Assembly (NCBI GenBank): GCA_004376305.1
Contig: SOKD01000033.1
Location: 1-6,587, forward strand
Direction of reading: 5' to 3'
Length of the DNA stretch: 6,587 nt
Source: Candidatus Cloacimonadota bacterium
GTDB taxonomy: Bacteria; Hydrothermota; E44-bin80
The position numbers were made by a program, and so were the translations under genes. Below are positions 1 through 6,587 of this stretch, one piece after another; the first letter of the stretch is position 1; each line of letters opens with the position of its first letter. Under the pieces are notes generated by a model that was given only the letters and a program-made list of their open reading frames with translations, ran no database searches and was not told where the DNA came from.

Positions 1-2754
1 TGCTTCACAAAGAGAAAAAGCTTTATCTCTTTTTTTTAAATTCCTGTAAAAGTTCTCCATTAAAAGCACCGTCGAAGCATCACTTACGTACCACAACGAT
101 GCAATAACTGATGGCGTTCCCGCAAAGATTAAGGCGCGGGTCAATCCAACAAGGTCATCGCCAGAAGAGAATTCCTTTCCCGCAATATAACTCCCAATCT
201 CACCTGTTTCACAAGCACTGAGTGTAACAAGATAAGACGAAAGGTCAAGCCCAAATATTTCTCTGACTGTAAGACTTCCGTCATTCTTTTCTGTTAATGT
301 TAAAAGTATTCTTGATTGGAGAGGTTGTTCTCTGTTCAGTTCTCCATGTGTAGCAAGATGGATTATATCATATTGACCAACAACTTCCTTCAGTTTATCC
401 TCTGTTGCTTCCCGGTCTACATATGTTGTAACTCCGGGAAGCAGTTTTTTCTTCACGAGGATTTCCTTTTCTATTATTGTTCCCGCCAGGTCGCTCCATC
501 CACTGTGGTCAGAAAAATCAGATTTTGCAAAAATAACCGATTTCTTCTTCTTTCCTGTATTCTTTTCATGTGCAATAGCAAATAGGGAGCCTGATGGAGC
601 ATAAAAAATGTTATGCGTCTCCACAAAATAGGTCATCGAATCTTCTGAAACAATCAAGGCAGTAAAGGGAAGGTGATGCAGTATTCCATGCGGTATAATA
701 CAAACCCGGTCTTTATCTTTCAATTCATCCTCCACAACCATTACCAGTTGACGGTACAGGTCACATCCAATCGAGGTAGCGGTCTCAAAATCAAGAATAC
801 TGGACCTGAACATTTCCACTTTATGATACAATTCATGGGGTGAAATTGATAGTTTCTGAGCGCTCATATTCTTGTGGTCTATAGCAAAAAGGTAGATACC
901 CTTGTGACAGAGGAAATATTCCAGAACAATGGTTTCTTTGTCAATCTTTCCTTGAAATGTTTTGAGGTCCAAAGGCTCCACTATTCTCAAGGAATGGTAT
1001 TCCGGATATTTGTCCCGTAATTCGTTCAAAACATCTTTATATGCGATAAATACCTCTCTCCTCTCTTCCTCATCATCAAGAAACTCCAATTTTCGGGAAA
1101 GTTCTTTCTCTGAATTAACAAGCTTTTGTATCTCCGACGGGAGTTTTTTTATTGCAATCGCTTTCCCTCCGATAAGATCAAGCAGCGCCCGCGCTTTTGC
1201 CCGTTCAACATAATGAAATGCCTCTTCAATCTTGCCTTTCTTAAGTAAAAGAGCAATCAATTCCTCATATATTCGTATTTTATCTTCAATGAAAGAAGAT
1301 TTAAACTCCTGTGTTACCAGCCCTCCGCGGATATCTTCAATAATATCAATTGCTATTTTCAACATCTTGATGGCTTCATTGTCCTGTTCTTTATCTCTGT
1401 ATGCAATCCCAAGGGATGCAAAGGAGGTTGCCCTCAATACGGGGAGCTTGTGTTTCTCTATTAAACCAATTGATACCTGATAATAGTAAATGGCTTTATC
1501 ATAATCCTGTTGGATCATATACACATTTCCAATGTTACTATTCGCATGTGCCTGTCCAATAGTGTTATTCATTTCTTTATGAAGCGATAGCGCTTCATTA
1601 AAAAAAGTAAGGGCTTTATCCACATTTCCCGTTCTTTGAAAAACAAGCCCTTTATTGTTTACAGCATTTGCTTCCTCTTTCTTTTCCCCTGTCTTTCTGA
1701 AAATGACCAAACTTTTTTCGTAATAATCCAGAGCAGAATCTCCATACATTTTATTTTGCATACTCAATTCAAAATAGGTATTGGCAATATTTTCAAGCGC
1801 AATGGCTATGCCAACGGAATCATTTCTCAGTTCATACAATCCTTTTACTTCTTTCAAGTACTCAAGAGCTTTTTCGTGTTTACCGATCTCCTGATACACA
1901 AGAGCGATGCTATTGATCGTTTCTGCTTCTCCCCTGATCTCACCTTCTTCCCGTATTTCTCTCAATATTTTCAATGCTTGCTCAAGGAGCGCCAGAGCTT
2001 CTGCGTACCGTCCCTGTTTTCGTTTCACAGCACCAAGTTCCCTCAAATTATCGGCAATTGCTTTTTTATTCCCTGCTGTTTCGAAAATTTTCATCGATCG
2101 CCCGTAATAGATTTGCGCACTGTCAAATTCGAGAATTCTATGGTGGATATTTCCTGTATTGTGAAGAGCATCTGCTTCACCCCTGGCATATCCAATTTCA
2201 TGTGCCATCTCATATGATATTCTGTAGTAATACAACGCAGAATCCAAATCAACCTGAACTTCAAAGAGATGACCAATATTTCCCAACAGTGCAACCTTAT
2301 CCTCTCTGTCTTCAATTCCATTAAGATGCGATTTTTCCAATAGATCCACCGAATTCCTGTAGTATTTCATTGCTTCTCTGTACGCCCTTTTTTCTTCGGA
2401 TATAATCCCAAGGTTGTTATAAATCTTCACCTCCCCTCTCCTGTCACCATCATTCTGGAATATTACAAGAGCATCCCTGTAATACTGCTCAGCCTTTTCT
2501 AAATTGAAGAATGTATAGGCAATATTCCCCAATCCCTTCAAAGCATAAGCTGCAAGATCCATCCGATCCAGCTTTCTTGCATCTGAAAGCGCTTTCTGGA
2601 AGAGAATACAAGATTGCTGAAATTGCTCTATTTCAAAGAGCGAGTCAGCATTGAAAAGGTTTTTTTCTAAATCAGCAATGGTTATTTCATGGCTGGCGGA
2701 AACACCCGTTTTGAGAAAAATGCACAGAACAATGCATGGTAGCTGGAAAAGCAT
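1..2754 (-). CDS. Secreted TPR-CHAT caspase-like peptidase (protein B), 3' end cut by window edge
   Basis: Translating the minus strand from the ATG at 2754 gives 918 codons with no stop, ending in frame at base 1. The C-terminus is missing, probably about 30 residues judging by protein A. Residues 1-20 look like a signal peptide (hydrophobic, ending VSA before SHE), so export is likely. Roughly residues 25-520 are about ten TPRs with a period near 40 (for example LGNIAYTFFNLEKAEQYY). A charged helical linker follows at about 525-605, then a CHAT domain from about 608. The predicted catalytic pair is visible: His803 in IHLATHGE and Cys848 in LSACETG, followed by the family-typical ASLWYVSD. 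CHAT domains belong to the caspase-like clan CD cysteine peptidases; the substrate cannot be read from sequence. The start is supported by a Shine-Dalgarno sequence six bases upstream and a one-base overlap with the FecR-like gene, which implies translational coupling. Family assignment is firm; exported protease activity is inference. Confidence 0.9.
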   Translation of the reverse strand, partial: MLFQLPCIVLCIFLKTGVSASHEITIADLEKNLFNADSLFEIEQFQQSCILFQKALSDARKLDRMDLAAYALKGLGNIAYTFFNLEKAEQYYRDALVIFQNDGDRRGEVKIYNNLGIISEEKRAYREAMKYYRNSVDLLEKSHLNGIEDREDKVALLGNIGHLFEVQVDLDSALYYYRISYEMAHEIGYARGEADALHNTGNIHHRILEFDSAQIYYGRSMKIFETAGNKKAIADNLRELGAVKRKQGRYAEALALLEQALKILREIREEGEIRGEAETINSIALVYQEIGKHEKALEYLKEVKGLYELRNDSVGIAIALENIANTYFELSMQNKMYGDSALDYYEKSLVIFRKTGEKKEEANAVNNKGLVFQRTGNVDKALTFFNEALSLHKEMNNTIGQAHANSNIGNVYMIQQDYDKAIYYYQVSIGLIEKHKLPVLRATSFASLGIAYRDKEQDNEAIKMLKIAIDIIEDIRGGLVTQEFKSSFIEDKIRIYEELIALLLKKGKIEEAFHYVERAKARALLDLIGGKAIAIKKLPSEIQKLVNSEKELSRKLEFLDDEEERREVFIAYKDVLNELRDKYPEYHSLRIVEPLDLKTFQGKIDKETIVLEYFLCHKGIYLFAIDHKNMSAQKLSISPHELYHKVEMFRSSILDFETATSIGCDLYRQLVMVVEDELKDKDRVCIIPHGILHHLPFTALIVSEDSMTYFVETHNIFYAPSGSLFAIAHEKNTGKKKKSVIFAKSDFSDHSGWSDLAGTIIEKEILVKKKLLPGVTTYVDREATEDKLKEVVGQYDIIHLATHGELNREQPLQSRILLTLTEKNDGSLTVREIFGLDLSSYLVTLSACETGEIGSYIAGKEFSSGDDLVGLTRALIFAGTPSVIASLWYVSDASTVLLMENFYRNLKKRDKAFSLCEA

Positions 2755-3716
2755 CAGTTGCCTTTTTTGAGTTCCTTGTACACAGTAAGTTCGGAATTGC
2801 TTTCTTTATTAAGCCCAAAATCCTTATAAACCACGCTGAGTGATCTGTGAAATTCAGGAATCTCCGGAGCAAGAGATATTAATTCCTTGTATTTTTTAAT
2901 CGCAAGAAAGAGAAGCCTGTTCTCTTTGTATAATTCAGCGAGCAACAAGCGTGATGATATTTCATCAGGAGCTGCCATTTCTATTGCTCTTTTGTCTTTC
3001 TCAAGTATTTCCATCTGTTTTTCAGATAATACCTTGAACCGCACCGTTCTTGAGGTAAAAGAAATACCCTCTTTTTTGCCATCTATTTTCATAATGTACG
3101 TTTTCCCCTGCTCAAGAGCCTGCCAGTCTGAAGGATAGGAAAAAACGGTATCACTAATTATTGCAGTTCCAATCACTTTACCCATTCGCTGTATTTTTAG
3201 TTCATATTCCTCTACTGTGTCAACAGATGTCCAGATGAATTCCGGTTTCTCCTCTATGATGCTGGAATTTCCCGGATGGAGTATAAACACTCCTGTTGTA
3301 TCGATTGCCCTCACACTTTTTCTTCCCTCGAGTCTTTCCGAAGCAGCCTTGAATACAAAAAGCGGCTCGAAATCCTCCGAACCACCATCGGTTTCTGTAT
3401 CCACAATCTCTCCGGTCTCACGACCACCTCTCACCGATTCAATAATAAAAGAAGTCTCAGAACCAAGTGATCTAAATTTTCCGGATGTATACAGGATAAC
3501 TATCTTACCGTCACTTCCTACTTCGATCTTATCTTCACTATACAATTCAATCAGCGCATCAAGACCTATTCTCTCACCATTCCTTTCTATCCTAACCGTT
3601 CCGGCAAATGAGGTTACAATTGCCACTGCCACCTCATCTTCCCCGGACAAAATGAGATTGGGCACAAAAAGAAAAATGAGACCGGAAAGAAAAAAAAACT
3701 TTTTTCTTACAAGCAT
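2754..3716 (-). CDS. Secreted FecR-like domain protein with C-terminal TPR-like helices
   Basis: This is a 320-residue protein from the ATG at 3716. A signal peptide is clear: MLVRKK, a hydrophobic core to about residue 23, then the acidic mature start GEDEV. Residues about 28-95 resemble a FecR-type domain (GTVRIERNGERI, then DKIEVGSDGKIVIL and LGSETSF), a small beta-rich extracytoplasmic fold. An acidic Gly/Glu/Asp spacer covers about 97-116. Residues about 142-230 look like an Fn3-like or similar beta-sandwich (HPGNSSIIEEKPEFIW, later FTSRTVRFKV). The last 85 residues are helical with TPR-like spacing. No membrane anchor other than the signal peptide is seen, so this is not the classical anti-sigma FecR with a cytoplasmic segment. 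An in-frame TTG at 3755 would add 13 residues in front of the signal peptide; I prefer 3716 because it gives a normal signal sequence and has AGGGG eight bases upstream. It lies 78 bp after the protein A gene and overlaps the protein B gene by one base. A role as envelope scaffold or sensor for the CHAT proteins is inference. Confidence 0.85.
   Translation of the reverse strand: MLVRKKFFFLSGLIFLFVPNLILSGEDEVAVAIVTSFAGTVRIERNGERIGLDALIELYSEDKIEVGSDGKIVILYTSGKFRSLGSETSFIIESVRGGRETGEIVDTETDGGSEDFEPLFVFKAASERLEGRKSVRAIDTTGVFILHPGNSSIIEEKPEFIWTSVDTVEEYELKIQRMGKVIGTAIISDTVFSYPSDWQALEQGKTYIMKIDGKKEGISFTSRTVRFKVLSEKQMEILEKDKRAIEMAAPDEISSRLLLAELYKENRLLFLAIKKYKELISLAPEIPEFHRSLSVVYKDFGLNKESNSELTVYKELKKGN
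2761..2768 (-). promoter_or_regulatory. Ribosome binding site of the protein B gene, inside the end of the FecR-like gene
   Basis: The minus strand reads AAAAAAGG, then six bases (CAACTG), then ATG at 2754. The purine-rich AAGG core lies inside the last codons of the FecR-like gene, whose TGA stop shares its final A with this ATG (TGATG). This arrangement fits termination-reinitiation, and it decides the start of the downstream gene. Confidence 0.65.
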
Positions 3717-3724
3717 ACTATGCA

Positions 3725-3729
3725 CCCCT
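3725..3729 (-). promoter_or_regulatory. Ribosome binding site of the FecR-like gene
   Basis: The minus strand reads AGGGG, eight bases (TGCATAGT), then ATG at 3716. This is a good Shine-Dalgarno match at near-normal spacing, and it supports 3716 over the upstream TTG at 3755. A GTG at 3725 is also in frame but overlaps this motif. Confidence 0.55.
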
Positions 3730-3755
3730 GTATCACAAAACCTTACATCTGTCAA
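3727..3755 (-). promoter_or_regulatory. Possible sigma-70-like promoter before the FecR-like gene
   Basis: A perfect TTGACA (3755-3750) is followed by 17 bases and TACAGG (3732-3727), which matches TATAAT at only three of six positions but is preceded by TG plus one base, as in extended -10 promoters. One problem is that the -10 overlaps the Shine-Dalgarno sequence, so transcripts from here would begin only a few bases before the ATG and lose that site. It could be a chance match, or could make a nearly leaderless message. Confidence 0.25.
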
Positions 3756-3759
3756 TATC

Positions 3760-3776
3760 TTTTCAGTATTTGAAAA
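3760..3776. repeat. Small perfect inverted repeat in the intergenic gap
   Basis: TTTTCA, five bases, then TGAAAA form perfect 6-bp arms between the protein A stop codon and the promoter-like TTGACA. It could be an operator half-site pair immediately upstream of the -35, or a weak hairpin. The arms are AT-rich with no following T-run on the minus strand, so a rho-independent terminator is unlikely. Arms this short can occur by chance. Confidence 0.3.
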
Positions 3777-3794
3777 CCATATTCTTGGTGAAAT

Positions 3795-6182
3795 TTACCT
3801 CCAGCTCCCGATAAGCAAAAAGGGCGCCCAGAAAAACGGATGGGAAAACTTGTCGCTCTTAAGTAAAGCAAGTTGCGCCCTTCTCAGCGCTTCCAGTTTA
3901 TCCTTTTTTTCACGTTTCAATACATGATAAAATTTAACGGCAAGTTTGCTCGTTGACACATCATTTACCTCCCAGAGTGTTGCAATAAGCGTTGGCGGAC
4001 CAGCCATGGCAAATGCTTCCGCAAGAGAAATCAGCTCTGAACCAGTACCCCTCCCTTCCTCAGTCGCTGTTTGACAAGCTGATAGAAAAACCAGAGTGGT
4101 TTTATTTCTCAATGCAGTGTATCCTGCAACCTCAAGGAGTGTCAAACGCTGCTCATCCTCAGTATCTCCGGCAAACAAAAGATATGATTCAAGAGGATTA
4201 CTCTGCATATTACCATGTGTTGCCAGATGAATAACATCATAATCCTTAGCAGATTCAAGGAATTTATCTTTTGTAGCTTCATCGAGTGTCCAGATAATTG
4301 CGTCTTTTTTGAATATCTGATCCCGCAATATCTCTACCTCTTCCGATGCTGAAGGCAAACTCCCATCCGGGTTTCCCATTGCAATTAATTTCTTTATCTC
4401 CTTGCGCTTATAGTTGAGCACATCAGCAAATGTCGCCGAGGTTGTATACGATATGCGCTTCCATTCTATGAGATATTCTACCTTGCCATCTTGTTCATGC
4501 ACCAGCGCATGGAATGGCAAATAGTATAATGCACCGAAGGGAACAATGACTATATTCTCAAAACGACTGATCTCCTCTTCTACCGGTTTTATCAGATACT
4601 CATACAGTTTCATCGCAGGTTCATTGAGTTCTTCCGTGATATTCGAATGTGGATCCTTCACAATGCCTATGTAATAATCTATGAGTCCTGTTATTTCCGC
4701 TTCAGTGACATCAACCGATTTTGCAATAAAGTACTGTTTACCGATACAGAAAATATAAATTTTATCTGAAGAAATAAAGTATTCAAGTAGTACAGTGTTC
4801 TCGGGAATGATATGTTGCACATCCCCCAGCGTTGTTGGCTTTATGGTAAGTGCGTCAAACATCTGTCGATTCTGAAACTTCAACTTCATCATCCATTGAT
4901 TAAACTCACCTTCAGTACTGGCAAGTGTACTGCTTAAATTATCAATTTTCGTTTTGTCCTGTTTTTCTTTTGGTTTTTTCTTTTCTTCAACAAGCTCTTT
5001 CTCAAGCGCTTCCCGCTTCTTTTCGATCTTGTCTACCTCCTCAAGCGTCACATTTAATTCTCTGTTATCCGTTTTCGGTTTTATATCACCAAATGCATCC
5101 TTGACAATCTTTGATTTACTCTCCTCAATGTACTTTATAGCTTCATCCGGTTTACCCGTCCGTATGAGAAGGTCAATGAGCCTCTTGTAGACTTCAGTTT
5201 GTCTTTGAATGTCTCCAAATTGCTTCTTCATTTCTTCACTCTTTATCTTTTTCTTTATTCCTGTCAGAGTTACTGCTGCCATTTTGTAGTATTTCACCGC
5301 ATTTTGTAAATCCGTTTTTCCTTCAAAGGCTTTCCCTGCATTGAATTCATACATCCACTGTGAATTTCTCTCTCCAAATGATTTTGCAATTTCAATTGCC
5401 TCAAGATGACTCTCAAGCGCCATATCGTACATTTCGAGCGCCTGATATGTTTCACCGATTTCATTAAGTCCCTGCATCTCAGTATACCTCGAATGCACAC
5501 CTCTCACGATCCTGAGCCCCTCCTTCTGGTACTCAAGTGCTTCTTCGCATCTACCCTGCCGGGAGTAGGTTACACCAATATTTGATGTTGACACACCAGG
5601 ACCCAAATCATACCCTATCAATTTTGACAGATCCCGGGATACAGAAAAGTATTCGCGCGCTTGATCGTAATCGCTGAACAAATCAAGATAAACAAGGCCA
5701 AGGCTATTCAGTGCATTCGCTCTGGTTTCCTTACTTCCAAGAGCAGTTGCAGTTTCCAGGTAGTACTTCAAATACTGAATCGCATTGAGCGAATCACCAA
5801 GGTCAGTGTAAATCGAGCCAATGGCTCCGTATGCACGCAGTTCGTTCCATCTATCATTATAATTCCTTGCCACTGCAAGTGATTTTAATTGATACTCAAG
5901 AGCCTGTGAATAGTCACCATCGCCAATGTAAGCCCAACCAAGACTGTTGAGAGATGAACTTTCACCCGGGTAATACAAAGTCATTTTGTGCAGTTCGAGT
6001 GCCCTTTTGTAATTGTCCACCATTTCGTCAAATTCTCCCAGGTTCCCAACCAGAGTTCCTATATTCGATATTACGGATGCTTCATCAACATAATCAAATT
6101 CCTGATGGTAAAGTTTTTTTGCCTCTCGCTTGTACTTCAAGGCATTTTCAAAGTCCCCAAGATTCCAGTAGTAATCACCCAC
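3795..6182 (-). CDS. TPR-CHAT caspase-like peptidase (protein A), the long open part downstream of three in-frame stops
   Basis: This is a 795-codon open frame from the GTG at 6182 to TAA at 3795. Residues 1 to about 345 are TPRs with a strict 40-residue period in the first repeats (Gly at the same position of each). A helix-rich junction and a charged coiled-coil-like linker follow at about 370-440, including a lysine-rich stretch at about 398-413. The CHAT domain spans about 455-795. The predicted catalytic residues are present: His656 in IHLATHGN and Cys703 in LSACQTAT. The C-terminus FFWAPFLLIGSW is typical of CHAT proteins, so the peptidase end is complete. The GTG is only the first start-like codon after the last stop: it has no Shine-Dalgarno sequence and falls in the middle of the TPR array, so it is unlikely to be the natural start. 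The gene originally continued upstream to the window edge and beyond. Either this part is still made by internal initiation, or the whole is a recent pseudogene. The domain assignment is firm; expression is uncertain. Confidence 0.85.
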   Translation of the reverse strand: MGDYYWNLGDFENALKYKREAKKLYHQEFDYVDEASVISNIGTLVGNLGEFDEMVDNYKRALELHKMTLYYPGESSSLNSLGWAYIGDGDYSQALEYQLKSLAVARNYNDRWNELRAYGAIGSIYTDLGDSLNAIQYLKYYLETATALGSKETRANALNSLGLVYLDLFSDYDQAREYFSVSRDLSKLIGYDLGPGVSTSNIGVTYSRQGRCEEALEYQKEGLRIVRGVHSRYTEMQGLNEIGETYQALEMYDMALESHLEAIEIAKSFGERNSQWMYEFNAGKAFEGKTDLQNAVKYYKMAAVTLTGIKKKIKSEEMKKQFGDIQRQTEVYKRLIDLLIRTGKPDEAIKYIEESKSKIVKDAFGDIKPKTDNRELNVTLEEVDKIEKKREALEKELVEEKKKPKEKQDKTKIDNLSSTLASTEGEFNQWMMKLKFQNRQMFDALTIKPTTLGDVQHIIPENTVLLEYFISSDKIYIFCIGKQYFIAKSVDVTEAEITGLIDYYIGIVKDPHSNITEELNEPAMKLYEYLIKPVEEEISRFENIVIVPFGALYYLPFHALVHEQDGKVEYLIEWKRISYTTSATFADVLNYKRKEIKKLIAMGNPDGSLPSASEEVEILRDQIFKKDAIIWTLDEATKDKFLESAKDYDVIHLATHGNMQSNPLESYLLFAGDTEDEQRLTLLEVAGYTALRNKTTLVFLSACQTATEEGRGTGSELISLAEAFAMAGPPTLIATLWEVNDVSTSKLAVKFYHVLKREKKDKLEALRRAQLALLKSDKFSHPFFWAPFLLIGSWR

Positions 6183-6200
6183 AGCCGATACATAATGCGA

Positions 6201-6254
6201 CTATATGGTGATATCAAAGAGTTCATCAGCAACCTTTCACGCATTTTCATACTA
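6201..6254 (-). other. Cluster of three in-frame stop codons inside the protein A TPR array
   Basis: On the minus strand, TAG (6254-6252), TGA (6239-6237) and TAG (6203-6201) share one frame with the coding sequence on both sides. Reading through them gives KEALA, stop, YENA, stop, KVADELFDITI, stop, SHYVSAVGDYYW. The glycine of GWC and the glycine of GDYYW are exactly 40 residues apart, the period of the neighbouring repeats, so no insertion or deletion has occurred. The stops fall at repeat positions 16, 21 and 33, which are polar or variable in the neighbours. Gln, Arg and Gln would fit, each reachable by a single C-to-T change (CAG, CGA, CAG), although other origins such as GAG or TTA are possible. 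Confidence 0.85.
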
Positions 6255-6587
6255 TGCAAGAGCTTCCTTGTGCTTAAATAATCCCGCATGACACCATCCC
6301 AGCCTTTGCAATGCTGACAATACCCCTTGTTTCCCCCCTATCTGGCGGTAAAGTTCCAGGGATTTCAACGCATATTCAATAGCCTTCTCGTATTCTGACC
6401 TGTTGTAATAGTCAGTTGAAGTATCATAGAACTTCTTCGCTTCATTCCCTTTTCGCCCAAGAGTTAGCATGTCATAGATAAGCATGGTATCAGCACCCAA
6501 TTTCCGTGCAATTTCGAAGTCACTCAATGCACTGTAGTAGTACTCCCAGTAAAGATTGCTTTCGCCAGATTTCAGGTAAGCACCTGC
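6252..6587 (-). pseudogene. Upstream TPR part of protein A, cut by the window edge and ended by a premature TAG
   Basis: Reading in the same frame as the downstream 795-codon part, 111 codons are open from the window edge (6587) to TAG at 6254-6252. The product is TPR-like (for example YNRSEYEKAIEYALKSLELY, then LGWCHAGLFKHKEALA), and the last repeat stops halfway through its second helix. An in-frame TTG at 6527 is not a convincing start, because coding with the same character (ESNLYWEYYYSALSDFEIA) continues upstream of it. The true start and any signal peptide therefore lie outside the window. If translated alone this would be a TPR fragment without peptidase. Confidence 0.75.

Noticed and set aside
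1636..2217. Plus-strand open frame of 193 codons
   Set aside because: It is antisense to the TPR region of protein B. Its Phe/Ser/Ile-rich product shows no recognisable domain and mirrors the repeat codons on the other strand.
2687..2872. Minus-strand 61-codon frame across the junction of the FecR-like and protein B genes
   Set aside because: It is out of frame with both well-supported genes and has no domain or separate ribosome binding site that I can see.
3717..3755. TTG at 3755 as start of the FecR-like gene
   Set aside because: It would put 13 polar residues before the signal peptide, and the TTG is itself part of a promoter-like TTGACA. The ATG at 3716 has a good Shine-Dalgarno sequence.
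3760..3776. Rho-independent terminator after protein A
   Set aside because: The stem is only six AT-rich pairs and no T-run follows on the minus strand.
3217..3927. Plus-strand open frame of 236 codons
   Set aside because: It lies antisense to the FecR-like gene and the end of protein A, crosses both genes and their gap, and is Ser-rich low-complexity in the way antisense frames often are. The minus-strand products have clear domains.
6201..6254. Frameshift or programmed recoding as the cause of the break in protein A
   Set aside because: The frame is identical on both sides and the repeat period is exactly kept, so no shift is involved. Three successive read-throughs of two different stop codons without a visible recoding signal are improbable.
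1..6587. CRISPR-linked Csx29-type system
   Set aside because: The proteins share the TPR-CHAT architecture, but there are no CRISPR repeats or cas genes in the window, and protein B has a signal peptide, which argues against a cytoplasmic effector.

Overview
This window is a compact bacterial segment in which every gene lies on the minus strand. It holds two long proteins built from tetratricopeptide repeats (TPR) followed by a CHAT caspase-like peptidase domain. Between them sits a smaller secreted protein with a FecR-like domain, a beta-sandwich-like middle and TPR-like helices at its end. The DNA is fairly AT-rich (about 40% GC by eye). The predicted signal peptides and the FecR-like domain suggest proteins acting outside the cytoplasm, most simply the periplasm of a Gram-negative and probably uncultured bacterium. 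Nothing here fixes the phylum.

Layout in transcription order, from high to low coordinates. (1) 6587 to 3795: TPR-CHAT protein A. Its N-terminus lies beyond the window edge, and its reading frame is interrupted by three in-frame stops (TAG, TGA, TAG) within 54 bases at 6201-6254. The 40-residue TPR period runs unbroken across those stops, so this was one gene. Downstream of them 795 codons are open, with an intact CHAT His/Cys pair. (2) 3716 to 2754: the FecR-like protein, after a 78-bp gap that holds a small perfect inverted repeat and a promoter-like sequence. (3) 2754 to 1: TPR-CHAT protein B, overlapping gene 2 by one base (TGATG). It is open for all 918 codons in the window and runs off the left edge just short of the expected C-terminus.

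In the CHAT family (caspase HetF associated with TPRs), the TPR solenoid usually senses or binds a partner and controls the peptidase. The tight coupling of gene 2 to gene 3 suggests that the FecR-like protein and protein B work together, perhaps as envelope sensor or scaffold and protease. That role is inference. Protein A looks like a related, recently damaged member of the same locus. I see no CRISPR array, RNA gene, mobile element or convincing terminator. No stretch over 300 bp lacks a gene.
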